NCBI GenBank assembly: GCA_003158855.1
Contig: PMLJ01000014.1
Location: 179,714-243,713 of the forward strand
From: Acidimicrobiaceae bacterium
GTDB taxonomy: Bacteria > Actinomycetota > Acidimicrobiia > Acidimicrobiales > RAAP-2
Direction: 5' to 3'
DNA: 64,000 nt
How positions within the stretch are numbered: the stretch's first letter is position 1; each line of letters starts with the position of its first letter. Positions 8,259 through 16,784 of this stretch are shown here, piece by piece. The position numbers and the translations under genes are program-made. Below the pieces are notes generated by a model that ran no database searches, had not been told where the DNA came from, and saw nothing but the letters and a program-made list of their open reading frames with translations.

Positions 8259-10874
8259 TCAGCCCTTGGCCGCGGCCCAGTTCTCGCCCCAGTGGAGCGA
8301 AACCTCAAGCGGGACGCTGAGCGACGCCGCGTTGGTGAGCGCGTCGAGAATAATCTCCTCGACGCGCTCCTTCTCGTCGTGCGGCGACTCGACGAGTACT
8401 TCGTCGTGCACCTGCAGGATGAGGCGCGCGTCGAGTCCTTCGCCGATCAGGCGCCTGTCAAGGCGGACCAGCGCGGATTTGAAGATATCCGCGGCGAGCC
8501 CCTGGATCCCCGCGTTCATCGCCTGACGCTCGGCCGCTTGGCGCTGGGGGCCGGCGGAGGTCGCGAGGTCGGGAAAGGGCCGAATCCGGCCGAATTGGGT
8601 CCGCGAATAGCCCTTCGCACGGATCTCCTTGATGGTTTCGTCCATGTAGGCGCGAAGGCTCGGGAAACCGGCGAAGTACTTCTCCATGATCTCCTTCGCC
8701 GAACTGACGGGGACCCCGAGGCGCCGGCTGAGGCCGAATGCCTCCATGCCGTAGGCGAGGCCGTACGAAACGGCCTTTGCCTGCTCGCGCTGCTCGTGGC
8801 TCACGTTCTCCACCCGTTCACCGAACACCGATGCGGCGATCGTGCGGTGCACGTCCTCGTTCGAGGCGAACGCCATCAGGAGCCCCGGGTCCTGCGACAG
8901 GTGCGCGAGGATACGAAGCTCGATCTGGTTGTAGTCCGCCACCGCCAACTGCCAGCCCTCGCTCGGCACGAACGCGTAGCGCAGCCTGCGTCCCTCTTCG
9001 CTGCGCACCGGGATGTTGTGCAGGTTCGGATTCTCCGAGGACAGGCGTCCGGTGCGCGCGACGGTCTGGTTGAACGTGGCGTGAATTCGTCCGTCGCTCT
9101 CGACCGCGTCGATCAACGGCGCGCCATAAGTGCTTCGCAACTTTTCTACTTCGCGGTAACGCAGGATAAGCGAGACGATCTTGTGCTCGTCCTCGATCGC
9201 CTCGAGGCTGGAAGCGTCGGTCGAGAACCCCGACTTGATCTTCTTCACCGGCGTAAGGTGAAGCTCGTCGAAGAGCACCGTCTGGAGCTGCTGAGGGGAA
9301 TTGACCTTGAACTCGTGGCCCGCGATCCTCTGGATCTGGGCGTCGAGGCTGCTCGCCTCCCTCGCGAATTCGGCGGCGATGGTCCGGAGCATTTCAACGT
9401 CGACGCGCACGCCGCACGCCTCCATGCGCCCCAGCACCGCAACGAGCGGGAGCTCGATCTGCTCGTAGACGAAACCCAGCTCCCAGCGCGCGATCTCGCC
9501 GCGCAGGTGCTCGCGCAGCCGGGCAACCAGCTGCGCGTCGCGGATCAGCGTGTCGTCGTCGGACGTCTCGTCGAAGAGCGACGGTGCCGCGGCGCCGATC
9601 GTTTCGCCGAGGAAACGATGGACCACGTCGGCGAGCTCGTACGTGCCGCTCGTCGCGTCGATGAGGAAGGCCATGATCGTCGTGTCGTCAGCCGGCTCGC
9701 GAAGTGAGAATCCCCGCTCGGCGGCGTGACGATAGAGCTCCTTCAGATCGTGGCCGCTGACGAGAAGCTCGCTCGCTCGCTCGAAGAAGTCCGACTCGCC
9801 CCCCGCCGCGACGACGTTCTTCGCCGCGTCGAAGACCGCGACCCTCGAATGCCCGTAGCTCACGACGATCGACTCAACGTCCTTCAGCACGGTGTCAAGC
9901 GAGTCCTCGTGCTTCACGGGTGCGGACGCCGGCTTCGCTGGCGCCACGCCCTCGCTCTTCGCCGGGGCCCCGAGCAGCCCATCCTGCATCAGCTTCTCGA
10001 AGCGCGTTCGCATGGCGTTCATCTCGAAGCGGTCGAAGAATGCCGCAACTTCGGCTCGGCTCCAGCCGCCCAGCGTGATGTCGTGCAGCGTGAAATCGAG
10101 GGGCACGTCTCGCACCAGGCGCATGACCTTCTCGTTGTTGCGCGCCCGGTCCTCGTAGAGGGCCAGGTTCTCGCGAAGCTTCGGCGTCAGCTCGCCGAGG
10201 TGCTGGTAGAGCTCGTCGAGGTCGCGATACTTGGCGAACAGCTTCGCCGCGGTCTTCTCCCCCACCCCGGGCACCCCGGGCAGGTTGTCCGACGAATCAC
10301 CGCGCAGCGCCGCGAGCAGCGCGTAGCGCTCGGGTTCGATGCCGCATCGCTCGAAGATTCCGGCCTCGTCGTAGAGCGAGTAGTCCGACACGCCCCGGCG
10401 GTTGTAGAGGACCTTCACGTAGGGATCCTCGACCAATTGGAACGCGTCGCGGTCGCCCGTGACCACGACCACCGGGATCTTCTCGTCACGACCCCACGTC
10501 GCGAGGGTGGCGAGCACGTCGTCCGCCTCGTAGTTCGCCACGCCGAGCACCGGAATATGCAGCGATTTGCAGAGGCTCCGGATGAGGTCGAACTGATGCT
10601 CAATCTCGACGGGCGTCTCGGCTCGACCGCCCTTGTAGTCCTCGGTCATGGCGTCTCGAAAGGTACCCCCGGGCAAGTCGAAGGCGACCGCGAGCGCGCG
10701 CGGCGACTGGGTCCGCACCAGCGAATGCAGCATCGACGCGAAACCGTGCAGCGCGTTGGTGACGACGCCCTCGGAGGTCTTGATGTCCGTCGAGAGCGCG
10801 AAGAAGGCGCGAAAGGCCAGCGACATGCCGTCCAACAGCACGAGCGGCCGCTGGTCGGCTGAGTCTTCAGCCAA
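8259..10874 (-). CDS. polA: DNA polymerase I
   Basis: 871 aa. It fills gaps and removes RNA primers in replication and repair. The N-terminal 5' nuclease domain (about 1-300) has LLDGMSLAFRAFF and the helix-hairpin-helix region LPGVPGVGEKTA. The middle domain lacks the acidic exonuclease motif expected after VAVFDAAKN, so the 3'-5' proofreading domain looks inactive, as in other actinobacterial PolA. Polymerase motif A DYNQIELRILAHLS is near residue 645, motif B (KAVSYGLAYGM) near 700, and motif C QVHDEVLVES near 820. The likely start is a TTG overlapping the pdtaR stop by 8 bases; the next Met lies inside the first conserved motif. Confidence 0.96.
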   Translation of the reverse strand: MAEDSADQRPLVLLDGMSLAFRAFFALSTDIKTSEGVVTNALHGFASMLHSLVRTQSPRALAVAFDLPGGTFRDAMTEDYKGGRAETPVEIEHQFDLIRSLCKSLHIPVLGVANYEADDVLATLATWGRDEKIPVVVVTGDRDAFQLVEDPYVKVLYNRRGVSDYSLYDEAGIFERCGIEPERYALLAALRGDSSDNLPGVPGVGEKTAAKLFAKYRDLDELYQHLGELTPKLRENLALYEDRARNNEKVMRLVRDVPLDFTLHDITLGGWSRAEVAAFFDRFEMNAMRTRFEKLMQDGLLGAPAKSEGVAPAKPASAPVKHEDSLDTVLKDVESIVVSYGHSRVAVFDAAKNVVAAGGESDFFERASELLVSGHDLKELYRHAAERGFSLREPADDTTIMAFLIDATSGTYELADVVHRFLGETIGAAAPSLFDETSDDDTLIRDAQLVARLREHLRGEIARWELGFVYEQIELPLVAVLGRMEACGVRVDVEMLRTIAAEFAREASSLDAQIQRIAGHEFKVNSPQQLQTVLFDELHLTPVKKIKSGFSTDASSLEAIEDEHKIVSLILRYREVEKLRSTYGAPLIDAVESDGRIHATFNQTVARTGRLSSENPNLHNIPVRSEEGRRLRYAFVPSEGWQLAVADYNQIELRILAHLSQDPGLLMAFASNEDVHRTIAASVFGERVENVSHEQREQAKAVSYGLAYGMEAFGLSRRLGVPVSSAKEIMEKYFAGFPSLRAYMDETIKEIRAKGYSRTQFGRIRPFPDLATSAGPQRQAAERQAMNAGIQGLAADIFKSALVRLDRRLIGEGLDARLILQVHDEVLVESPHDEKERVEEIILDALTNAASLSVPLEVSLHWGENWAAAKG

Positions 10875-11439
10875 CGAACTCGCCTTTCAAGATCTGCTGT
10901 GCGACGTCGCGCATCCGGGTGCGCCCGCGCATGGCGGACTGCTGGATGACCTCGAAGGCCGCGGGCTCGTCGAGCCCTCGTTCCTCCATCAAGAGCACCT
11001 TCGCCCGCTGGACGATCTCGCGGGTCTCGATCTTGTCGTCCACGTTCGTGATCTCGGGGGCCTCGACGGGCTCGGTCGCCAGCGGGTTCATGATGGCGGC
11101 GATCTTCGGCAGTATCTCGCTGCTACGAAACGGCTTCACCAGGTACGCAACCACCCCGGCGTCACGGGCGCTCTCGATGAGCGCCCTCTGGCTGAAGGCG
11201 GTGAGCAGCACGACGACGGTATTGGATTCCTTCAGCTCCCTCGCCACTTCGATGCCGTCGAGTCCGGGCATCTTGATGTCGAGCAGCGCGAGGTCGGGCT
11301 CGAGGTCGCGGATCATCGCCAACGCGTCATCGCCGCGGGCGGCCTCTCCTACGACGAGGTAGCCGTCACCCTCGAGAATCTCCTTGAGATCCAGTCGAAT
11401 GATTGATTCGTCGTCGGCAATCACAACTCGCTTATCCAT
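10867..11439 (-). CDS. pdtaR: ANTAR-domain response regulator, PdtaR type
   Basis: 190 aa from the ATG at 11439, with AAGGAAGAG just upstream; a longer frame would add twelve unconserved residues. The receiver domain (1-120) has D9/D10, phospho-acceptor D54 (LLDIKMPG), T80 and K102 (LVKPF). The ANTAR domain (about 135-185) carries AKVLLMEERGLDEPAAF and the conserved small and aromatic residues used for RNA hairpin binding. PdtaR proteins act as antiterminators when phosphorylated by a PdtaS histidine kinase; no kinase lies in this window. It is preceded, with an 8-base overlap, by a small coiled-coil gene and followed directly by polA, so the three are probably co-transcribed. Confidence 0.92.
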   Translation of the reverse strand: MDKRVVIADDESIIRLDLKEILEGDGYLVVGEAARGDDALAMIRDLEPDLALLDIKMPGLDGIEVARELKESNTVVVLLTAFSQRALIESARDAGVVAYLVKPFRSSEILPKIAAIMNPLATEPVEAPEITNVDDKIETREIVQRAKVLLMEERGLDEPAAFEVIQQSAMRGRTRMRDVAQQILKGEFVG

Positions 11440-11731
11440 GCTCTTCCTTAGGCTTCCATTCACGTAAGAGTTCATCTCGTTCGCCTATCAGGCTACGTAC
11501 CTCGGCCGAACGCCGCTGCATCTCGGCATTCGCGACAACCACGTGTCGGGACAACTCGCTATATTCTTGCTGCTGCAAAGGGGTCTCGGAGACCAGCGAG
11601 CGGATGCGGGCGTCTTCGAGGGCGTCATTCCACACCTGCACCTGCTCTTCGAGCACGCTGAGGCTTTCCCTCGCCGCCATGAGACGGCGCTGAAGATCCT
11701 CCAAACGCCGTTTGTCGAGTCGTGCACCCAT
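11432..11731 (-). CDS. Small coiled-coil protein of unknown function, upstream of pdtaR
   Basis: 99 aa from the ATG at 11731 (MGARLDKRRLEDLQRRL). I do not recognise the family. The whole chain is charged and helical with heptad-like spacing of Leu, Val and Ala (ARESLSVLEEQVQVWND and so on) and has no Cys, no signal peptide and no membrane segment. It ends in a Lys/Glu-rich tail. Its stop lies inside the start region of pdtaR, so the two proteins are translationally coupled. A TACACT hexamer seven bases before the ATG suggests a leaderless start. A role as partner of the ANTAR regulator is only an inference from coupling. Confidence 0.72.
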   Translation of the reverse strand: MGARLDKRRLEDLQRRLMAARESLSVLEEQVQVWNDALEDARIRSLVSETPLQQQEYSELSRHVVVANAEMQRRSAEVRSLIGERDELLREWKPKEEHG

Positions 11732-11738
11732 GAAAGCA

Positions 11739-11744
11739 AGTGTA
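11739..11744 (-). promoter_or_regulatory. Putative -10 element for the coiled-coil/pdtaR/polA transcript
   Basis: TACACT on the minus strand, seven bases before the ATG of the coiled-coil gene. The spacing is one base longer than the N6 pattern seen at most other sites. Confidence 0.35.
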
Positions 11745-11753
11745 AATCGACTC

Positions 11754-12809
11754 TCAACCGAAGGAGGCAATGAGCGTCGCCGAATCCAGCAAAGCCTTCG
11801 ACGGGACCGTTTCGAACCCACCGGGCACGCTTTCCAGCTGGCCTTGGACGGCACCGTTCGTCGTCTCGACGAGGCCAATGTCACTGGGCTCGCTGATCGA
11901 ATGCCGCGCGAGGTGGCGATTGACCCGTCGCGCGAACGGTGATTCGAAGAACCCTCCGAAGTACGGCCTGAGTCCCAACTCCTTGGACCTCGCGATGATG
12001 GTGCGCGCGTTGGCGTAACCACCCACCCGGGCCGGTTTCACACAGACGATGCTCGCGGCGCGGTAGCGCACGACCTGTTCGAGGTCACGCGCGTTGCGGA
12101 TGCCTTCGTCGATGCTCAGCGGGACCGCAATCTGCTCGGCGAGACGGGCGTGGTCAACCACGTTGCCCGCGGCGAACGGCTGTTCCACACCAGCCACGTC
12201 GACCGCGTCGCCGATCTGGACCAGCTGGCCAATGACGTCCGCGTCGCTGGTCGCCGAGCAGTTGAAGTCGAGCAGCACGGGCACTCGAAGCGCCGCCAGG
12301 CGATTCATCGCGAGCGCACTGATGACTCCCGGGCTCGTCTTCACGCGCAGGCGGGCCACGCCGGGATCCACGACCCACTCCTCGTCATCGAGCAGCGACA
12401 CCGTGGACTGCACGGGCGTGTCGAATACCGGAGGCCATAGCGAAAGGATGTTGCGGCCCTGTGCGCGCAGTTCCCGGTCGAGAAGGGCCATCTCGACCAG
12501 GCATACGGCGGGCGAACTACTCGGCCGTGAACCGGCGAACCTGGCGATCCTGGTCCACGACGGAAGGTTTCCCTCGCGCTCGAGCGCCCCCTGTATCTGT
12601 AGCAGCACCACCCCGTCAAGCTCTTGGACCACTTCGGAAAAGCCCGGGTCGCCGTTGAGAGAGTACGGCTGGGGATCGATCTCGCCGAAGCCCGAAACGC
12701 CCTCGTGCTCGACACGCAGGAAGAGACGGGTTCGCGCGTCATGACGCTGGGCGGCCGCGGCGACGGGATGAAGTATCACCGCTTCATCTCGCCAGAGCGT
12801 CATCTTCAT
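11754..12809 (-). CDS. menC: o-Succinylbenzoate synthase, enolase superfamily
   Basis: 351 aa from the ATG at 12809. It would dehydrate SHCHC to o-succinylbenzoate in menaquinone synthesis. All expected TIM-barrel catalytic positions are present: the RVK motif with K157 (first Lys of KxK is Arg155), metal ligands D181 (LDFN), E209 (GVEQPF) and D234 (SIDEG), and K258 (VCVKPARVGGY). Other enolase-superfamily activities are possible, but menG and menF in the same window favour OSBS. An AAGGTGG sequence precedes the start, overlapping a TAAGGT hexamer that could instead be a -10 element. Alternative starts at 12818 (GTG) or 12803 (ATG) are close. Confidence 0.83.
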   Translation of the reverse strand: MKMTLWRDEAVILHPVAAAAQRHDARTRLFLRVEHEGVSGFGEIDPQPYSLNGDPGFSEVVQELDGVVLLQIQGALEREGNLPSWTRIARFAGSRPSSSPAVCLVEMALLDRELRAQGRNILSLWPPVFDTPVQSTVSLLDDEEWVVDPGVARLRVKTSPGVISALAMNRLAALRVPVLLDFNCSATSDADVIGQLVQIGDAVDVAGVEQPFAAGNVVDHARLAEQIAVPLSIDEGIRNARDLEQVVRYRAASIVCVKPARVGGYANARTIIARSKELGLRPYFGGFFESPFARRVNRHLARHSISEPSDIGLVETTNGAVQGQLESVPGGFETVPSKALLDSATLIASFG

Positions 12810-12816
12810 CACACCC

Positions 12817-12822
12817 ACCTTA
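12817..12822 (-). promoter_or_regulatory. Possible -10 element or Shine-Dalgarno site of menC
   Basis: TAAGGT on the minus strand lies seven bases before the menC ATG at 12809. The same bases read AAGGTGG, a plausible ribosome binding site, so its role is ambiguous. Confidence 0.25.
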
Positions 12823-12848
12823 TGGTTGCTGCTACCGTTGTCGCCGCA

Positions 12849-12932
12849 GCCCGGATGGCGGAATCGGCAGACGCGGAGGCCTCAAAAGTCTTTACTCGAG
12901 AGGGTGTGTGGGTTCGAGTCCCACTCCGGGCA
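12849..12932 (+). tRNA. tRNA-Leu, anticodon CAA
   Basis: 84 nt. A 7-bp acceptor stem pairs GCCCGGA with TCCGGGC. The anticodon arm is GAGGC-CTCAAAA-GTCTT, giving anticodon CAA (codon UUG). The long variable arm is that of a class II tRNA, and the T arm is GTGGG-TTCGAGT-CCCAC. The discriminator base is A and CCA is not encoded. It lies between menC (divergent) and fabD. Confidence 0.95.
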
Positions 12933-12938
12933 CGCTGT

Positions 12939-12944
12939 TACCTT
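12939..12944 (+). promoter_or_regulatory. Putative -10 element of a leaderless fabD promoter
   Basis: TACCTT followed by six bases (taggac) and the fabD ATG. It starts only six bases after the tRNA-Leu end, so fabD can be transcribed separately from the tRNA. Confidence 0.5.
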
Positions 12945-12950
12945 TAGGAC

Positions 12951-13880
12951 ATGTCTGAATCATCCGAACTCCCTTTTCGAGACGACTGCGTCGTGCTCTT
13001 TCCCGGTCAAGGGTCGCTGAGCGGAGGGGCCGGAAACGCGTGGAGAGGTTCCTCGCACTGGGACCAGATCGGCCGGATCGCCGAGGCATCCAAGCTCGAT
13101 GTCGAGGCGCTGCTCACCACCGCTTCCGATGAAGAGGTGGTTCGCACCGATCGCGCACAGATCGCCACCTTCGCGCTTTCCACCATTGGCTACCTCGAAC
13201 TCCTCGACCTCGGCATCCGGCCTCGTTACCTCCTCGGTCACAGCCTCGGCGAGTTCTCGGCGCTGGTCGCGAGCGGGCTTCTGACTATCGAGGACGGGGC
13301 CAGGCTGATCGCCGTCCGGGGGGCGGCGATGGCGCGCTCGGCGAGCGCCACCGAAGGTTCCATGGTCGCGCTCATGGGCGGCGACGATGGAGCCCGCGAC
13401 GCGCTCGACGCGCTCGGCGAGGTGTGGGTCGCCAACATCAACGGCACCGGCCAGATCGTCGTGAGCGGCACCCGCGCGGGACTCGATGACCTGCTCGCAC
13501 GCCACAAGGAGCTCGGCTGGCGCCGCGCAACGCCACTCAGCGTGGGCGGCGCTTTCCACTCCCCGCTGATGGCGCCGGCCCAGGAAGAGCTCGACGAGGC
13601 CCTGACTTCGGTGGCCTGGGGGCGCACCGACGCCACGCTCATCGCCAACGTTGACGGTCAGGTCCACACGAGCGCCGTCGAGTGGCGGGAGCTTCTCTCG
13701 CGCCAGCTCACCTCGCCCGTCCAGTTCCTCGACGCCACGCTGGCCCTTCCGCCAACGGTGACGACCACGATCGAGATGCCTCCGGGTGCCGTGCTCACGG
13801 GACTCACCAAACGCATCCGCCCCTTCCAACTCCAATTCGCCCCTTCCTCGCTCAACGACCTTCAGGAGATAACGCTATGA
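12951..13880 (+). CDS. fabD: Malonyl-CoA:ACP transacylase
   Basis: 309 aa. It moves malonyl groups from CoA to acyl carrier protein for chain elongation. The nucleophile is S98 in GHSLGEF and the partner His is H203 in GGAFHSPLM; VLFPGQGS opens the domain. It is first in a fabD-fabG-acpP-fabF operon and ends in an ATGA overlap with fabG. There is no Shine-Dalgarno sequence; a TACCTT element six bases upstream points to a leaderless mRNA. Confidence 0.95.
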   Translation: MSESSELPFRDDCVVLFPGQGSLSGGAGNAWRGSSHWDQIGRIAEASKLDVEALLTTASDEEVVRTDRAQIATFALSTIGYLELLDLGIRPRYLLGHSLGEFSALVASGLLTIEDGARLIAVRGAAMARSASATEGSMVALMGGDDGARDALDALGEVWVANINGTGQIVVSGTRAGLDDLLARHKELGWRRATPLSVGGAFHSPLMAPAQEELDEALTSVAWGRTDATLIANVDGQVHTSAVEWRELLSRQLTSPVQFLDATLALPPTVTTTIEMPPGAVLTGLTKRIRPFQLQFAPSSLNDLQEITL

Positions 13881-14581
13881 GCCGCCACGTCCTCGTCACC
13901 GGTGCCAGTCGAGGGATCGGCGCCGCCATCGCCCAGCACTTCATCGATGAAGGCGATCGTGTCGTCGCGCTCTCGAGGTCAGGATCGGCGCCCGAAGGCT
14001 GCGCCCTCTCCTACGCGGTGGACGTCGCGGACTCCTCGGCGGTGAACGAAGCCGTGAAGATCGCCATCGGCGAACTCGGACCCGTCGACGTCGCCGTCGT
14101 GAACGCCGGGGTTACTCGCGACGGCCTCGCGATGCGAATGTCGGACGAACACTGGCGTGAAGTCCTGGCGACCGACCTCGACGGGGCTTTTTACACCGCG
14201 AGGGCCACGATGGCCTCGATGGTGCGAGCCCGCCAGGGGTCGATTATCTTCATCGGATCCATCAGCCCGTTCATTGGCGTGCCCGGACAGGCCAACTACG
14301 CCGCCGCGAAGGCCGGTCTCGTGGGTCTGGCGCGTTCACTCGCGAAGGAGGTCGCTACGCGCGGCATCACCGTGAACGTCGTCGCCCCCGGACTCGTCGA
14401 GACCGACATGACGAGCGACCTCGGCCCCTCGAAGGACCAGATGGCCGCGCTCATCCCCATGGGGCGAATTGGTCAGCCCTCTGATATCGCTGGTGTTGTC
14501 GGGTTTCTCGCGGGTAAGCACTCGAGGTACGTCACCGGAGCAGTCATCTGCGTCGACGGAGGACTCGCCCTCGGCCACTAG
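13877..14581 (+). CDS. fabG: 3-Oxoacyl-ACP reductase
   Basis: 234 aa from the ATG at 13877, overlapping the fabD stop by four bases. It is a short-chain dehydrogenase that reduces beta-ketoacyl-ACP with NADPH. The TGASRGIG dinucleotide-binding motif is at 8-15, NAG at 76-78, the serine in FIGSIS at 128-130, and YAAAK with Y141 and K145. Only its place between fabD and acpP separates FabG from other SDR reductases, but that context is strong. Confidence 0.93.
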   Translation: MSRHVLVTGASRGIGAAIAQHFIDEGDRVVALSRSGSAPEGCALSYAVDVADSSAVNEAVKIAIGELGPVDVAVVNAGVTRDGLAMRMSDEHWREVLATDLDGAFYTARATMASMVRARQGSIIFIGSISPFIGVPGQANYAAAKAGLVGLARSLAKEVATRGITVNVVAPGLVETDMTSDLGPSKDQMAALIPMGRIGQPSDIAGVVGFLAGKHSRYVTGAVICVDGGLALGH

Positions 14582-14641
14582 ATTTCCTCACGGGGGGGTC
14601 AATTTAGTACCATGAGGCGAGAGAAAACAAGGGGTAATTCC

Positions 14642-14878
14642 ATGGACCGTAACGAAGCATTCACGAAGTTCACTGACAACGCCGTCGAGGTCCTGGCCGT
14701 CGAGCCATCGCAGATCACCATGGAGACCTCGTTCGAAGACCTCGGTGCCGACAGCCTCGACCTGGTTGAGTTGGTGATGGCCCTCGAGGAAACATTCAAC
14801 ATCGAAGTCGCCGAGGACGAGCTCAAGGAGATCCGCACCGTGGGCGAGGCCTTCGAACTCATCTACGCCAAGCTGTAG
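14642..14878 (+). CDS. acpP: Acyl carrier protein
   Basis: 78 aa from the ATG at 14642, preceded by AAGGGG at a good distance; an ATG ten codons upstream has no ribosome binding site. The phosphopantetheine attachment serine is S38 in GADSLDLVEL. The protein is small and acidic, as expected. It carries the growing acyl chain for FabD, FabG, FabF and FabI. It follows fabG by 60 bases and overlaps the fabF GTG by one base. Confidence 0.96.
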   Translation: MDRNEAFTKFTDNAVEVLAVEPSQITMETSFEDLGADSLDLVELVMALEETFNIEVAEDELKEIRTVGEAFELIYAKL

Positions 14879-16077
14879 TGAAGGTCGCCGTCACCCCTTC
14901 GGGGCCGATCGAGGGCTACCGGGTCGCCGTCACCGGCCTGGGCGCATTGACGTGCGCGGGCGTCGGCGTCGAGGCGCTCTGGGAAGCCTTGCTGAAGGAC
15001 GTCGCACCACCGTCCAAGACGATCGCGCCATTCGACGCGACCCACATCGGCGGACCGAAGGAACTGCGCCGACTCGACCCCTTCTCGCTCTACGGGCTGA
15101 TGGCGGCCGACGAGGCGTGGAAGCAGAGCGGACTCGAAGGTCCGATCATCGACGCTGGCAGCATCGTCACGACCGGCATCGGCGGACTGCAGACCGTGCT
15201 CGAACAGTTTCGCGTGCTCAACGAGAAGGGTCCCGATCGCGTGTCGCCCTTCATGGTGCCGATGATGATGCCCAACGCCGCGACCGCGGCGGTGTCGATG
15301 CGCTTCGGACTCGGTGGGCCGGCTGAGACCGTGACGACAGCGTGTGCCGCGGGCACTCACGCCATTGGCAACGCCGCTCGACTGGTCGCGACCGGCCGGT
15401 GCAGCGTCGCCGTCGCCGGAGGGGCCGAGGCCGTTATCGTCGAGATCGCCCTGGCCGGCTTTCGCAACATGACCGCCCTCAGCAACGAGGGCCTGTCGCG
15501 TCCGTTTGACACCCACCGCAACGGCTTCGTCATGGGCGAAGGTGCGGGGATATTGATCCTCGAAGAGTGGGAGCACGCCATCGAGCGCGGTGCGACGATC
15601 TACGCCGAGGTCATCGGCGCCGCCTCGACCGCCGATGCGCACCACATCACCGCGCCGGATCCGTCAGGTGCCGGGGCCATCCGCTGCATGGAGCTCGCGC
15701 TCGCCGACGCCGGCATCTCCGCCAACGACGTCTCGCACATCAACGCCCACGGCACGTCGACGCCGCTCAACGACCTCGCCGAGGCGATTGCCGTTCGCCA
15801 CGTCTTTGGAGAGCGCGTTCCCCCCGTCACGTCGATCAAGGGACACCTCGGACACTCCCTCGCCGCGGCGGGTGCCCTCGAGGGCGTCGTCTCGGTGCTG
15901 AGCCTGCTGAACCAGACCATCCCGCCAACCGCAGGAACCACCGAGATCGACCCCGCCGTGGGCCTCGACGTGGTCATTGGCTCGCCTCGAAAGACCGACA
16001 TCGACGTGGTCCTGTCGAACTCGTTCGGCTTCGGCGGACACAATGGCAGCGTCGTTTTTCGCCGCTTTCACGCCTAG
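14878..16077 (+). CDS. fabF: 3-Oxoacyl-ACP synthase, KAS I/II type
   Basis: 399 aa. It condenses malonyl-ACP with acyl-ACP. The catalytic triad is C156 (TTACAAGTHA), H291 (INAHGTSTPLND) and H326 (KGHLGHS), with K321. It resembles FabF and mycobacterial KasA/KasB. It starts at a GTG sharing a base with the acpP stop. The stop codon is half of a CTAG palindrome that also ends the convergent TrpF-like gene. No fabH is present in the window, so chain initiation must be encoded elsewhere. Confidence 0.94.
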   Translation: MKVAVTPSGPIEGYRVAVTGLGALTCAGVGVEALWEALLKDVAPPSKTIAPFDATHIGGPKELRRLDPFSLYGLMAADEAWKQSGLEGPIIDAGSIVTTGIGGLQTVLEQFRVLNEKGPDRVSPFMVPMMMPNAATAAVSMRFGLGGPAETVTTACAAGTHAIGNAARLVATGRCSVAVAGGAEAVIVEIALAGFRNMTALSNEGLSRPFDTHRNGFVMGEGAGILILEEWEHAIERGATIYAEVIGAASTADAHHITAPDPSGAGAIRCMELALADAGISANDVSHINAHGTSTPLNDLAEAIAVRHVFGERVPPVTSIKGHLGHSLAAAGALEGVVSVLSLLNQTIPPTAGTTEIDPAVGLDVVIGSPRKTDIDVVLSNSFGFGGHNGSVVFRRFHA

Positions 16078-16742
16078 GGAAGGGGCCACGCGTCTCGACG
16101 GCGCTGCACGTACGCATTGTCGTGAGCCCAGCGCGCGTTGGCGATGAACTCGCCGAGCAGCACGGGGTCCTTCACCCCCGGTTCACTCTCGACCCCGCGT
16201 CGCACGTCAACACCCCATACGGGGTAGTTCTGCACGATGTCGACGACGTTTGAGGAGTTGAGCCCGCCCGAGGCGATCAGGGGTGTGCGCAGCGTGAAGT
16301 CCTGGAACACCTCGAGGCAGTCGACCAACGAATCGAAATCGTCGGTCTCGGGCAGCAAGAAGTAATCGACGCCGTCGATCACGTCCTCGTCGAACAGGTC
16401 CCGTCCGGTGGGAATGGTCCGAATGACCGTATTGACCCTCTCAGCCACGTACGCGAGCGACGACCTGGTGATGGCCCCGTCGATTTGCACCGCCGAAAGC
16501 CCCAGCGTATTGGTCACCTCGACGATCCTCTGGGGCAATTCGTCTCGAAACACGCCAACCGAAATGGCCCCGTTCGGCAGGCGCCGCACGATGTCGTGCG
16601 CGGAGACCGGCGAGATCCTCCTCGGCGTAGGCCCGAACTCGAACCCGACCGCGCTCGCGCCGAGGCCAATGGAGAACAAGGCATCCTCTTCGCTCGTCAC
16701 GCCCGACACCTTGATGAAAAGTCCTTCAGTGTTGAATCTCAC
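16074..16742 (-). CDS. TrpF-like (beta/alpha)8 protein lacking catalytic residues
   Basis: 222 aa, from a GTG with GGGAGG five bases upstream. The fold pattern of phosphoribosylanthranilate isomerase is clear: KVSGVTSEEDA near 11-21, AVGFEFGPTPRRIS near 31-44, and the C-terminal phosphate-binding run ASGGLNSSN (157-165) and GVDVRRGVESEPGVKD. The catalytic Cys of the KxCG motif is Ser (S13), the general-acid Asp of the LLD motif is Pro (FLLPETDD, P131), and QLHG is QIDG. A working TrpF is therefore doubtful. No other trp gene lies nearby. It may be a divergent isomerase, a ligand-binding relative, or something new. Confidence 0.75.
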   Translation of the reverse strand: MRFNTEGLFIKVSGVTSEEDALFSIGLGASAVGFEFGPTPRRISPVSAHDIVRRLPNGAISVGVFRDELPQRIVEVTNTLGLSAVQIDGAITRSSLAYVAERVNTVIRTIPTGRDLFDEDVIDGVDYFLLPETDDFDSLVDCLEVFQDFTLRTPLIASGGLNSSNVVDIVQNYPVWGVDVRRGVESEPGVKDPVLLGEFIANARWAHDNAYVQRRRDAWPLP

Positions 16743-16784
16743 GAAGCCTCCCGGGCTAAGGCTAATAGCGGCGAAATCGCCCGT

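Noticed and set aside
12950-13850. Long minus-strand frame opposite fabD
   Set aside because: Antisense shadow; fabD has complete catalytic motifs on the plus strand.
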